64,000 bases of DNA from Dactylis glomerata (GCA_007115705.1 QXEO01000546.1:12291867-12355866), one strand, 5' to 3'. Counted from the stretch's first letter, positions 24,305 through 34,080 are shown. Numbers and translations are program-made. The notes: generated from the letters alone by a model not told the origin.

Positions 24305-24373
24305 CCGATGGTGCCAATGTTGTTATGCCGAAATGTTGATTTACTTCCATTTCGGTATATTTTGGCACCACGG
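24305..24373 (+). promoter_or_regulatory. Leader hairpin upstream of the CACTA-2 transposase
   Basis: The left arm 24305-24335 (GGTGCCAA, then ATGCCGAAATG) pairs with the right arm 24348-24373 (CATTTCGGTAT, then TTGGCACC), around a loop containing GATTTACTTC. It is followed by AAGGTCATGCCG. The same arrangement, with the same loop, precedes the TnpA-like gene at 30011-30070. It lies about 110 bases upstream of the transposase ATG, so it is probably in the mRNA leader. Confidence 0.75.
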
Positions 24374-24482
24374 ATAGGTCCATTTTTAGGCAAGGTCATG
24401 CCGAAATTGTTGGACGACTATGTGTGTATTTGGCCGGTTCTAAGATATTCTCTTGCTCCATATATATGTATACCAGGCAACC

Positions 24483-27400
24483 ATGGTCCGGTCGATGAAT
24501 GAAGGCACAGTGGCAAGATATATGAAAGCCACGACGCACGACATGATTCGAAATAACCAGACGGAGATAAAGTGTCCGTGTCACAAATGCAAACTGAAGT
24601 GCTATATCGACCCTTATTCCGGGCAACTGCAGAGCCACCTGCTCTCTCGCGGTTTCATGGATGGCTACACTCGGTGGATAAGTGACGAAGATGATGACAA
24701 CGTCCATGGAGCGGCGATGGGAAATGATGAGGATGGGCATGGTGGTGACGAAGATTTTCCCGGTCATGATGAAGGCGGAGAAGATGCCGGACATGGTGGA
24801 GAAGATCAAGATGCCGGACATGGTGAAGAAGATCAAGATGCCGGACATGGTGAAGAAGATCAAGATGCCGGAGCAGATGGAACAGCGTCAGGTAGCTGGG
24901 TGCAGAACCCTTACGTTCAAGCACTACTTCTCAAGCCGACAAGCAACGCGCGGGATGCCGCTAGAGAGAAAGCCAAGCTGGCGAGCCTAGAGAAGGACGC
25001 GGTTACTCCATTGTATGCAGGATGCAGGCCCGGGGATACACGTTTGGATGTCACGCTCAGGGCACTGCAGATGAAGGCAAGACACAAATGGACCGACAAA
25101 AGCTTTGACGAAAACATGGCATTCTGGCAGGAGCGTCTTCCCGAGGGGAACAAGTGTCCAACTAGTATCGAGGAGGCCAAGAAAATCGTGTGCCCTCTTG
25201 ATTTACCTCACGTGAGATACCATGCTTGCATTAATGATTGCATCATTTATCGGCGAGAAGATGCGGAGAGAAACACATGTCCGGTGTGCGGCGCATCTCG
25301 ATACAAGAGTGGGAAGAAAGCTCCTCGAAAGGTAGTATGGTACTTTCCGATCACTCCTCGTCTACAGCGATATTTCGCAGACCCTAAGGAAGCAAAGCTT
25401 ATGCGCTGGCACGCGGAAAGGAATAAGCCAAAAGATGATGACGATGATGATCAGGAGGACATGATACTGAGACACCCTTCAGATGCTAGCCAGTGGAAGG
25501 CATTGGACATCGAGTGCCCAGAATTTGGTAATGATCTAAGGAACGTCAGGTTGGGTGTGAGTACCGATGGACTCAATCCGTTTGGCAGCCAGAGCAGCAC
25601 CCATAGCACCTGGCCCGTATTTGTATGGATGTACAACCTACCCCCCTGGCTGTGCATGAAGAGGAGGTACATACAAATGACTATGCTAATTCAAGGTCCA
25701 AAACAACCGGGAAATGACATCCAACTGTATCTCGGTCTGCTGACAGAGGAACTAGCCACGTTATGGGACACACCACCCAATACATGGGACGCCGTCGCAC
25801 AAGATTATTTTCCTATGAGAGCCGCGTTGGTCACGACGGTGCATGACTATCTCGGTTGCGGATATGTCTCGGGGCAGGTGGTCCACGGATATTGTGCCTG
25901 TATTCAGTGCATGGATGACACAACATATCACCAGCTACAGAAAGATCCCGGTTCTTCGAAGACCGTGTTCCTTGGGCATCGAAGGTGGCTTCGCAAGGAT
26001 GACCCATGGAGAAAACGCAAAGATCTGTTCAATGGTAAAATTGAGATCCGAGATCCCCCATGTCTAAGGAGCGGCGACGAAATCGATGAGTTGTTGACAA
26101 GTTGGCCAGAGTGCCCTGCACCGGGAAAGAAGCGAAAGGCGCCAAAGCCGCTCCTGAAGGTATGGAAAAGGAGGTCTGTTTTCTGGGATCTGCCTTACTG
26201 GAAGATCCTCTGCATGCCCCATAGCCTTGATGTCATGCATATCACAAAAAACGTGTGCGAGAGTCTGCTTGGCACCCTTCTCAACATGCCTGATAGGACC
26301 AAAGACGGACCGAAAGCAAGGCACGACTTGGCATTTATGAAGATCAGGGAAGACCTTCACTTAGGACGATCTGATGATGATGACGATGATGATGAGGAGA
26401 CCGAAGGTCGTCGCAAGGGAAAAAGGGCCAAGAGGAACGACTATCACTGCCCCGCTTCGTGCTTCACTCTAAGTCCTCAGGAGATCGAGCAGTTTTTCAA
26501 CTGCCTCCTAGGAGTCAAAGTTCCCTACGGTTACTCGGGCAAGATAAGTAGATACCTAGACAAAGCGAAGCAGAAGTTCAGCGGGATGAAGTCTCACGAC
26601 TGTCACGTGCTGATGACGCAGATACTTCCGGTTGCAATTCGAGGAATAATGGACGAGCACGTCCGCAAAACGTTGTTTGGCCTCTGCAACTTTTTCGACG
26701 TCATCTCTCGGAAGTCAATTAGCCTGAGGAAACTTCACAGGCTACAGGAAGAGATCGTGGTGATTCTATGCGAGCTAGAGATGTACTTCCCGCCCGCATT
26801 CTTTGATTTTATGGTACATCTGCTCGTCCATATCGTGGAGGATATCGTCCAACTCGGGCCGATGTTCCTGCACAGCATGATGCCGTTTGAAAGGATGAAT
26901 GGTGTCATCAAAGGATACGTTCGCAATAGATCACGTCCCGATGGAAGCATAGCCAAGGGCTTCCTGACCGAAGAGTGCATCTCCTTCTGCACGAATTATC
27001 TTAACATTGAAAACCCTGTTGGTCTGCCCGTCAACAAGCACCTTGACAGGATCGATGGATGGGGTCACCGCGAGGGTCGTCATGAAATGCATATCGACTT
27101 CACTGGTCGACGCGCCGACTTTGATAGAGCAAACCTAGTCGCGCTACAACACATGCAACTGATCGACCCTTGGGTAGAAGAGCACAAAAGCTTTATTGCG
27201 AATAAGTATAGTGACAGGGGCGAGCAGAGGACGGAAGGAGCAATAATCAATGAGCACAACTCCAATTTCACGCGTTGGTTCAAGGACAAGCTTCTAGCTA
27301 ATCCCCCACCAATGCAATCTTCCGAGGAAGAAAAACTCATATTCGCCTTGTCACAGGGAGCTGAACACTGCCTAATGACCTATCAGGAATATGATATCAA

Positions 27401-27572
27401 TGGCTACACATTTTACACTGAGGAAAAGGACAGTAATTGCGATTACCAGAACTCAGGGGTAACGACTGCCGGCGCAAACGTCACCGCTAAAAATGAGCCA
27501 TGGGTACTGGCAAGCCAAGTGGACCAATGTTCTTCATTACCGACCCGCCAAAGCCTACCCGGGTTGTCGTGA
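24483..27572 (+). CDS. TNP2-type CACTA transposase of CACTA-2, frameshifted near its C-terminus
   Basis: Encodes the CMC-superfamily DDE transposase. The start is the ATG at 24483 (MVRSMNEGTVARY), which opens the transposase-associated domain with CPCHKC and C...C spacing. Next comes an acidic linker with three DAGHG(G/E)EDQ repeats, then the tnp2 core (about residues 250-600: STDGLNPFG, a GYCACIQC zinc pair, HSLDVMHITKNVCESL), a DUF4218-like domain (about 700-840, MMPFERMNGVIKGY) and the start of a DUF4216-like domain (NGYTFYTEE). Reading is open for 1030 codons. Around 27529-27533 a one-base loss shifts the frame; the proper C-terminus (FITDPP... to KKGKKIVKQ) continues in another frame to 27805. 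DUF4216 also seems to lack a central part. Activity is doubtful, but the catalytic core is intact. Confidence 0.88.
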   Translation: MVRSMNEGTVARYMKATTHDMIRNNQTEIKCPCHKCKLKCYIDPYSGQLQSHLLSRGFMDGYTRWISDEDDDNVHGAAMGNDEDGHGGDEDFPGHDEGGEDAGHGGEDQDAGHGEEDQDAGHGEEDQDAGADGTASGSWVQNPYVQALLLKPTSNARDAAREKAKLASLEKDAVTPLYAGCRPGDTRLDVTLRALQMKARHKWTDKSFDENMAFWQERLPEGNKCPTSIEEAKKIVCPLDLPHVRYHACINDCIIYRREDAERNTCPVCGASRYKSGKKAPRKVVWYFPITPRLQRYFADPKEAKLMRWHAERNKPKDDDDDDQEDMILRHPSDASQWKALDIECPEFGNDLRNVRLGVSTDGLNPFGSQSSTHSTWPVFVWMYNLPPWLCMKRRYIQMTMLIQGPKQPGNDIQLYLGLLTEELATLWDTPPNTWDAVAQDYFPMRAALVTTVHDYLGCGYVSGQVVHGYCACIQCMDDTTYHQLQKDPGSSKTVFLGHRRWLRKDDPWRKRKDLFNGKIEIRDPPCLRSGDEIDELLTSWPECPAPGKKRKAPKPLLKVWKRRSVFWDLPYWKILCMPHSLDVMHITKNVCESLLGTLLNMPDRTKDGPKARHDLAFMKIREDLHLGRSDDDDDDDEETEGRRKGKRAKRNDYHCPASCFTLSPQEIEQFFNCLLGVKVPYGYSGKISRYLDKAKQKFSGMKSHDCHVLMTQILPVAIRGIMDEHVRKTLFGLCNFFDVISRKSISLRKLHRLQEEIVVILCELEMYFPPAFFDFMVHLLVHIVEDIVQLGPMFLHSMMPFERMNGVIKGYVRNRSRPDGSIAKGFLTEECISFCTNYLNIENPVGLPVNKHLDRIDGWGHREGRHEMHIDFTGRRADFDRANLVALQHMQLIDPWVEEHKSFIANKYSDRGEQRTEGAIINEHNSNFTRWFKDKLLANPPPMQSSEEEKLIFALSQGAEHCLMTYQEYDINGYTFYTEEKDSNCDYQNSGVTTAGANVTAKNEPWVLASQVDQCSSLPTRQSLPGLS
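24783..24873 (+). repeat. 30-bp coding tandem repeat in the CACTA-2 transposase
   Basis: Three to four copies of a 30-bp unit containing GATGCCGGACATGGTG encode the acidic decapeptide DAGHG(G/E)EDQ in the linker after the N-terminal domain. Two further Asp runs are coded at about 25432-25455 and 26369-26395. Confidence 0.88.
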
Positions 27573-27862
27573 GAAGAGGCAAAAGGAACATCATCGAAAT
27601 GGATGGAGTCGCCAACGAGCAAGACTTTGACATGTATGGTGACCCGAAGATGGAAGATGAAAGCGATGCCGATGAACCATACACAACAAGAAGAAGCCGG
27701 ACCACCCAACCTAAAGGTCTACCGTTCAAGAGAAGAAGTCTCGCGGTTCCGGGGCTTAATTATTCAACATTGACAAAGAAGGGCAAAAAGATTGTGAAAC
27801 AGTAGCAAGCTTGACCGTGTGTGTGGGCATATTATTATTATGTATCACTTATCCATTTTTGG

Positions 27863-28180
27863 ACCAAACTAGACATGTAACTTATATTTTGTATCATTTA
27901 TCAATCACTTTGTATTTTTGGCATGATACAAAAATATTATGTGTGCTTATTTAGTTTATAATATATATTGTAATATATTATAATGTAATAACATGTTAAA
28001 AAGTCAATTAAAAAAATGAAACCAAACTAGATATGTAACTCATATTTTGTATCATTTATCAATCACTTTTGTATTTTTGGCATGATACAAAAATATTATT
28101 TGTGCTTATTTACTTTATAATATATATTATAATATATAAGAATGTAATAACATGCTAAAAAGTTAATTAAACAATAAAAC
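27863..28180. repeat. 158-bp tandem duplication downstream of the CACTA-2 transposase
   Basis: An AT-rich segment starting ACCAAACTAGA at 27863 is repeated from 28021 with about a dozen differences (TGTATCATTTATCAATCAC and GGCATGATACAAAAATATTA in both). No gene is seen. It lies in the transposase 3' untranslated or intergenic part of the element. Confidence 0.92.
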
Positions 28181-28195
28181 AAAAAAAATTGGGTT

Positions 28196-28265
28196 CTAAG
28201 GACTCGAACCTGGAACTCCTAGGTTTAGAACAGGCTGGCTGGCCGAAGCCACTAGGGTAGACCGA
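28196..28265 (-). repeat. tRNA-like relic with a pol III B-box
   Basis: On the minus strand the segment ends in GGTTCGAGTCC (28200-28210), a perfect B-box match (GGTTCGANTCC), preceded at about tRNA spacing by CCTAGTGGCTTCGGCC, a weak A-box-like sequence. It looks like a degenerate tRNA- or SINE-derived fragment rather than a working tRNA: I cannot draw a full cloverleaf. It lies between the two main CACTA-2 genes. Confidence 0.45.
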
Positions 28266-28313
28266 AGCTTGTGTCTTAGACGGGTTTGTTTGTTTTTAAA
28301 CTGTATCTCTCGT

Positions 28314-28390
28314 TAGCCGTAGCGCACCCCCCCCCCCCTGTGCGCTACGGGTAATATTACCCGTAGCGCACCATCCCTCCGTGCTCTACG
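28314..28390. repeat. Internal copy of CACTA-2 subterminal repeats with a 32-bp perfect palindrome
   Basis: The sequence GCCGTAGCGCAC, a run of C and GTGCGCTACGGGTAAT form a hairpin, and 28340-28371 is a perfect 32-bp palindrome (16-bp half GTGCGCTACGGGTAAT). These are the motifs otherwise confined to the element's two ends. They lie just upstream of the GC-rich leader of the second gene, as the left subterminal repeats lie upstream of the first. Confidence 0.92.
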
Positions 28391-29330
28391 ACTATGCTGC
28401 TTCATAGCCAACAGCCACGCTCCTCTTCACCCCTAACCTCCAGATCGATCGACCACTTCTCACTAGCGCCGCCGCCGCCGCGTCGCAGAGGAGCCCCGCC
28501 ATAGAGGTTGTCGTGTCGCAGAGGAGCCGCGTCATAGAGGAGCCCCGCCGTCGTCCTCGCAGAGCCCCGGTCGCCGTCGTCCTCGTAGAGCCCCGGACGC
28601 CGTCAGCCTCGGTGAGCGCCCGTCTTCCCCTCCCCCTACGCGTGTCTTCCCCTCTCCTTCGAGTGCATCCTCTCTAGTTCCCTGCACTTGTCCTTGCCGC
28701 CGGCGTGGATGAGATTACGGCGTAGATCTTGTATCTATTCCTTGTGTTATTCTCTTTTTACAGTAGAACTACTATCTCAGTAGCAGGACAACAGCCAGGT
28801 TCTTCGAGCAGCTACCTGGGTTACGGCGGCGGGTCTGGTTATCGCCCTTCGCAGTAATGGTAGATGTAACCTGAACTTTGCTACTGCTCTGCTGCAATGC
28901 AGTGCTTGTACCTGGCTTCCCAGGCCAGCTAGCAGTCGAGTCTTGGTCCACTAGCTAGCAGATAAGCCCCCGAGGCACGAGCTGTTTACCATCCCCTAGC
29001 TAGTGGATTTTGTAGCTGTAACTTGTTTACTTTTTGATGTGCAAACCCCTTGTCTCAAACTAAGCTCGTTTTGGCAAAGTCGGCATTTGTGTGCACAGAT
29101 AGATACGAGTACTTGGCAAGTTTTTTGGGCTATGGGCCAAACATGTACATACCCTGCCCATTTGTGCTTTAATGCGGCTTAGAAACTGTAGAACAACCCA
29201 AATGTGTGAACTGAACAGGGCCATGCCATTGAAGCTTCTGTGTCTACATATTGCAGCTTCAGATTTCATCTTCGTGTAAATCGCCCTGCTCTCCTTGTTT
29301 AAAATAAAATCGCCCTGCCCTTTTTTTTTA
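28391..29330 (+). promoter_or_regulatory. Probable 5' leader and leader intron of the CACTA-2 TnpA-like gene
   Basis: GC-rich sequence (28450-28650) with repeated GTCGCAGAGGAGCC and CGTCGTCCTCG units and a possible splice donor (CTCGGTGAGCG at about 28610-28618) is followed by T-rich, intron-like sequence. I see no supported protein. The position between the internal subterminal repeats and the TnpA-like start codon suggests a promoter plus a long leader intron; this is inference. Confidence 0.4.
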
Positions 29331-29640
29331 CGATTCAACGGAGCTTTTCATTAATTTGTCCCACGGGAGTTACAATCTTTGGCTAGAGCTTGAGAAAGAA
29401 AAGGTGGATCGTAGTTGATCCATTAGCACCTTCTCGTAGAACAAGTAGCTCTCCTAGCACAAAGATAAGCAGCCATACTAGCTTGGCGCCCATTAAAACA
29501 AAGTTTGAAACTTGTGAAATTCCGGCATAGCTCCTCTATCTCTTGACGAATGCTGGCAATACAAGATCTGCCACCACCTAGAACATCAATAAGCTTAATG
29601 ACCTCGTGAGCGTCAGTTTCAACTTCTACCTTTTGATAGC
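29325..29640 (-). pseudogene. RNase H-like 3' fragment of a plant LINE-type element
   Basis: The minus strand encodes about 65 residues resembling the plant RNase H (RVT_3) module found at the end of non-LTR retrotransposons: VEVETDAHEVIKL, then IRQEIEELCRNFTSFKLCF and MAAYLCARRA, a stop, and a Trp-containing end. A poly(A)-like tract (T run 29329-29338 on the plus strand) follows closely, as expected of a 5'-truncated LINE. I found no clear target duplication. It lies within the presumed leader intron of the CACTA-2 TnpA-like gene, so it is a nested insertion or captured host fragment. Confidence 0.6.
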
Positions 29641-29660
29641 CTCAGTCAATAGTGAGGTGT

Positions 29661-29990
29661 ACAGGTGCTTGCTCTGAATCTGAATTTGCTACTGTCCATC
29701 TTTAAAATGCAGTAAACACATATTCTCTGAAGACTTGCTCATGCCATACACTACACCAGAATTAAAGTGAGAAGTTAACCAAAATAAGTTTCATGTTAGA
29801 TCTCTGAAGATATTTGTACAGGTGCTTGCTCTGAATCTGAATTTGCTACTGTCCATCTTTAAAATGCAGTAAACACATATTCTCTGAAGATATTTGTACA
29901 GGTGCTGCTGCTTGCTGCTTGCTGCTGCTGCTACTTGCTGCTTGCTGCTTGCTGCTGCTGCTTGCTACTGCTTGCTGCTTGCTATGAATT
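29661..29990. repeat. 157-bp-spaced direct repeat and CTG-rich microsatellite in the TnpA leader
   Basis: A ~73-bp sequence beginning ACAGGTGCTTGCTCTGAATC occurs at 29661 and again at 29818, then a third start at 29898 breaks into a (TGC/TTGCTGC)n run to about 29982. The duplicated block lies between the LINE fragment and the leader hairpin. Confidence 0.85.
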
Positions 29991-30010
29991 TTTGTGCAGG
30001 GGATTCAAAT

Positions 30011-30070
30011 GAGTGCCCATTTAGCAATGAAATGTCGATTTACTTCCGTTTCAGCAAAAATGGGCACTCC
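30011..30070 (+). promoter_or_regulatory. Leader hairpin upstream of the CACTA-2 TnpA-like gene
   Basis: The left arm 30011-30034 (AGTGCCCATTT...TGAAATG) pairs with the right arm 30047-30070 (CGTTTCAGC...AAATGGGCACT) around a loop containing GATTTACTTC. It is followed by TAGGTCATGCCG, as in the transposase leader. It lies about 80 bases upstream of the ATG at 30158. Confidence 0.78.
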
Positions 30071-30151
30071 CTATGTCCAAAAAACAGCATAGGTCATGCC
30101 GGATTTTTTCGTGAATTATTGTATTAACTTGTAGCATTTTCTTTTTTTAGT

Positions 30152-33100
30152 GTGAACATGGCCGACAACGAGGAAGCCAGTGGTTCTGCCAAGCCATTCT
30201 GGAAGTTGTCCCAAGAATTGGAAGAAGAGGAGATGATGAATGTAGAGGTAGAGGAGAGGGAGGAAGAAGAGGAGATGGAGGGCGCAGATCCCGATTATAT
30301 GGATGTAGAAGAAGACGATATGGATCAGGGTGCCGACGACACCACTACCACCACATCTGGCGGTGAAGATGGTACCCAACAGAAGAAGAAGAAGCCACAG
30401 AAGGATAGGAAGGATCGGCGTCCAAACCAGCTGCTGCCCGACCGACAAGGAATCACACAAGTGTCGGAGAATGGGTATCCTCTGGCGCCTAAGGACGTTG
30501 TGGCCGGGTACGGAGGGCAAGTCGCGTGCATCCTCCGAAACACTGTCCCGCTCAACACCGAGAACCTGAGGAGTGAGGAGAACGAGCATTACCGCACACT
30601 CCTCTTGCGGAAGCTTCATGCTCGATACATCTTCGATCCCGAGTATGTCAACACGGATATCAGTAAGAATCATGTGAATAACACCGCCATCACGAAGATG
30701 AGCACCGCCCTGGCCAGCTGGAAAGGTAGGGTGAAGAAAATGATCCGCAAGGGTAAAACATTTGAGGAGGTCAATAAGAGCAATCCGACGGTCACGGAGG
30801 CAGACTATGATGAGATGAAGCTCAAGTGCGACCCCAACGACATACGTACCAAGGAAAAGAGTGACTAGGGGAAGAACTTGCAGTCCAAGAACTTGGGTGT
30901 CCACAACCTCGGTAGCGGCGGTTACCGAGGGAAGGATAAGATATGGGCGCGAGAGGACGCCGAATATGCGGCGAAGGGCATCGAAAACCCTTGGCTCAGG
31001 ATCGAAGATCCGACGGCCAGGGCAGTAATTAGGTCCAAGTACCATTGGGACCCGAAAACCAAGCAACTAACCACGGATCCGAAGGTGAAGAAGTTTGAGG
31101 AAATTCTGGTAGCTGAAGAAAAGGCATCTCATACGTCGTCATCCCAGGGTTCGACCACCACTGGGTCGTCTAGGTGGGACACAGCTTTGAATAGAGCTGT
31201 GAATGTGATAAAGGGACGGCCAAAGTTGAAACCGCCGACGTCAGCTGGCCGTGTGCTCGGCGAAGGATTGTCCGTGAAATGGTCGGACAAGTTTGGCAAG
31301 CCAGAAAGGGGAAAAAAGTCACTCAATGCGGATGAAAGCCGCGAGCTTCAAGAACTCAGGGAGAAAGTGGCACAGATCCCAGAGCTTGTCGAAAAACAAG
31401 TTCAAGAAAAGATGACCTCGTTCATCCCTACCATTGTTGAAGCGCTCGGGAGTTGGGAAGCGGCCGGTCGAGTTGGGCCACCCCCGATACCCAGCATGGG
31501 CAGCAACTCAAACAACGCCGCGGCGCCGAACGTACGACCGGCCGCCAACACCGCGGCGCCAAACGTATTGGTGACACCCGTCGCCAACATCGCGGCGCCA
31601 GAGATTAATGCAGCGGCAGGTACCGCACAACGAAGCACTCCATCCGTGACCTGCACGCCGACGTACGTCGGCGATCCTTCTACAGCAGCCGAGCTCGACG
31701 CCGTCAAGGTAACTAAGCGGCGGTGGCTCAACTTACACTTTCCGCATTGTGTAACCTATACACTTGCATAACATCTGGCCTACACCACCTGTTTTCGCAG
31801 GCCGCGGGCGCCGACGTTCCTTGCACTCTCCTACATTACGTCGACGGCGTGTTGAAGGATGTTGCACTGGTAGTATCATGCAACCGGGAAACAGGATGTT
31901 CCACGGTCGGCAGATGCCATCAGACGTGTTAAGGGTCCAAGTGGCTCGAACGCTGCGGGGTTGTGACCATGTGATGCCTCCCTTTCAGCCCGAGGGAGAC
32001 GAAGATGAAGAGCCGAAAGCCCTCAGGCAGTGCTTTGGCTACCCAATGCTATGGCCGGAGAGTCAGATTCGTCTGGGGGCAGGGAGCACCGCCCCACGCA
32101 TAACACCGCCGGTCGTGCCGGGGCCAAGCCATGTGGTGCCTGATCCTGATCATGATATGCAGATGGCACAGGATCCAAATGATGATGATGATGATGTCAA
32201 CGTTGAGGCCTACATCAATACCGCCTACTGTGATGGCTTAGATGACCTTGAAGGTCCCTCGGACAAACGACAAACTATCACCAAACGTTTGTCATTCCAT
32301 TCTCAGGAGACGCCTCCAGATGCCGCCTGGACGGAGCCTCCAAGAGGCTTTATCTCCCCCACGACACTCCATAAGGTGGTCGAGAAGCAGAATGCAATTC
32401 CCATGAAGAAGAAGGAAAGGAAAAGGAAAAATAAGAAGGAAATTGAGAGCCAGCCGCCGCCGGTTACGAAACCGATCCGAGCTCAGGACGGGCCACCAAG
32501 ACACAAGGGTCTTAATCACATCGTGCATACTATGGGTGAGCCGATGCTGAATGAGCGAATGCTCAAGGCTTGCAGTGCCGATATGCGGAGTCTACATGAC
32601 TCAATTCTATACCTAGAACAGCGCCAACTTGATTAAAATGATTCAACGTACCCGCTTTACATGGCCAAGGTGCCAAAGGGCAAGGGCTTCGTCGAGGCTG
32701 CCCCCGCCGATATTATGCTTCTTCGGTTTGCCGACATCTTCGACCTATTTCACATGTATCGGCTATACCAGACCTTCGTCCGCCTATTTTCTCTAAGTAT
32801 TCAGATGCAGATCATACGAGACAAGACCCCGGGCATCGTGGTAGTGGACCCCTACTACATGCGTGAAAGCCAATTGTCTAAGTTGGCGGGCCGAAATGCC
32901 GCTATTAGCTATCTCAGCGACGTCATGATATCAAACATTGGGAAGGACTTGCTCCTGGCCTACTTTCCCGAGTAAGTGATTGGCTCGCCGCCTTCTTTCT
33001 TAGATTTCCATCTCGGTCTTTGCCAACAATTTGTTTGATTTGTTTTGCGCAGTGACAAATACTGCACACTCATCCACATCTCCCCGATGTATATGCGTAC

Positions 33101-33623
33101 CCTGTTTTTGGACTCGGGCAGTGCAATCAAGAAAAACTATACGCATGTCAAGATAGTTTTGGATGATGCTCTTACCAAGTACGTCCTTCAGGGTGGCTCA
33201 TTCAAGAGTAAACGGCCGCCCAAGCACGGCTTGTACAGCTTCGCCCATACTACGTCGTTCCCCTGCGTCAAGCAGCCCGAGGGAAGTCACAGGGAGGCCT
33301 ATTACGCCTTATATCATATGCTGGCGATGGTACGGGACAAGAAAAACTCGACGCTGCCAGATTCACTCCAACCCTGGGCCGAAAAGTTGGCAATGATTGA
33401 TGATGACAATCTACGAGGACAGTTCTATCGCATCCAGGAGCAGTTTGCGACAATCATCTTTCAAGATGTCGTCAGAAAAGGGGGGATGTTCTACACTGCC
33501 CAGCTGAAGCCGTCAAATGAAGAAGTAGATCAGAGGCTGCTTCTGCAGGGCGATGACAGGGCATTCTTTTTGCCAGGACGCGGCTTCCGCTTTGTTCCTG
33601 ATACTGGCAAGCAAAAGTTGTAA
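30152..33623 (+). pseudogene. TnpA-like protein of CACTA-2 with C-terminal C48-protease-like domain, broken
   Basis: A second CACTA protein, expected to bind subterminal repeats. Exon 1 (30152 or ATG 30158 to 31708) encodes an acidic N-terminus, a basic stretch, a conserved block with HARYIFDPEYVN and SASWKGRVKK-like sequence, and an Ala/Pro/Asn-rich tail. Introns with GT/AG borders are seen at 31709-31800 and 32972-33052. Exons 2-3 carry MQPGNRMFHGRQMP and then an Ulp1/C48-peptidase-like region (about 32661-33623: FADIFDLFHM, PGIVVVDPYYMR, FLDSG, KQPEGS). The positions normally holding the catalytic His (here KYC) and Cys (here REAYYAL) are changed, so it looks like a pseudo-protease. Lesions: TAG at 30866, a frameshift near 31875-31882 and TAA at 32634-32636. 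Confidence 0.75.
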
Positions 33624-33840
33624 TAATAAGTACACTATGTTCCTAGCTTCCTTAGCATGGCATGTTTCGTAGACATCGGTGAACTTATTAGTTCTGATCG
33701 TGTCGTGTGTGATGAACTTAGTCGTGGTGTAAAGTTAATAAGTACATCCTAGTTAATTATGTCATATTTCATTACTATTGCATACATGTGATGAACTTCT
33801 TGCTTTCTGTTATCTAACCTTATTTGTCTTGAAGGTAGGG

Positions 33841-34080
33841 ATGCCGTATGTTGTGTACAAAGGTAGGGTTCCTGGAGTTTATGTCCACTAGGAAGATTGC
33901 TTGAAGCAAGTCAATAGGTTCAAGGGCAACAGCTACAAAGGGTACACGACGATGGCGGAGGCGGAAGCTAGGTGGAGGAACCACCTTCGGGAGGAGAGGA
34001 GGATGACCTTCTTTAGCGTCATCACCGCCGTCTTGCTCACCGCGGTGATTGCGGTTGTAGTGTACTTCATCGTACCGTAG
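33841..34080 (+). pseudogene. RNase H1 N-terminal (hybrid-binding) domain plus membrane segment, one stop codon
   Basis: A small 79-codon unit from the ATG at 33841 to the TAG at 34078-34080. It starts MPYVVYKGRVPGVY and continues NRFKGNSYKGYTT with AEAEARW, the signature of the RNase H1 N-terminal/caulimovirus viroplasmin-like domain (PF01693), which binds RNA-DNA hybrids or dsRNA. After a basic stretch it ends in a hydrophobic segment of about 20 residues (FFSVITAVLLTAVIAVVVYF), likely a C-terminal membrane anchor. There is no RNase H catalytic domain. A TAG at 33889-33891 interrupts the domain where the family usually has Trp, consistent with TGG-to-TAG. It is the last unit before the right subterminal repeats. 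Similar small ORFs in other CACTA copies would show whether it is standard cargo. Confidence 0.7.

Noticed and set aside
28196..28265. A functional tRNA gene
   Set aside because: Only the B-box is convincing; arms and anticodon cannot be folded into a normal cloverleaf.
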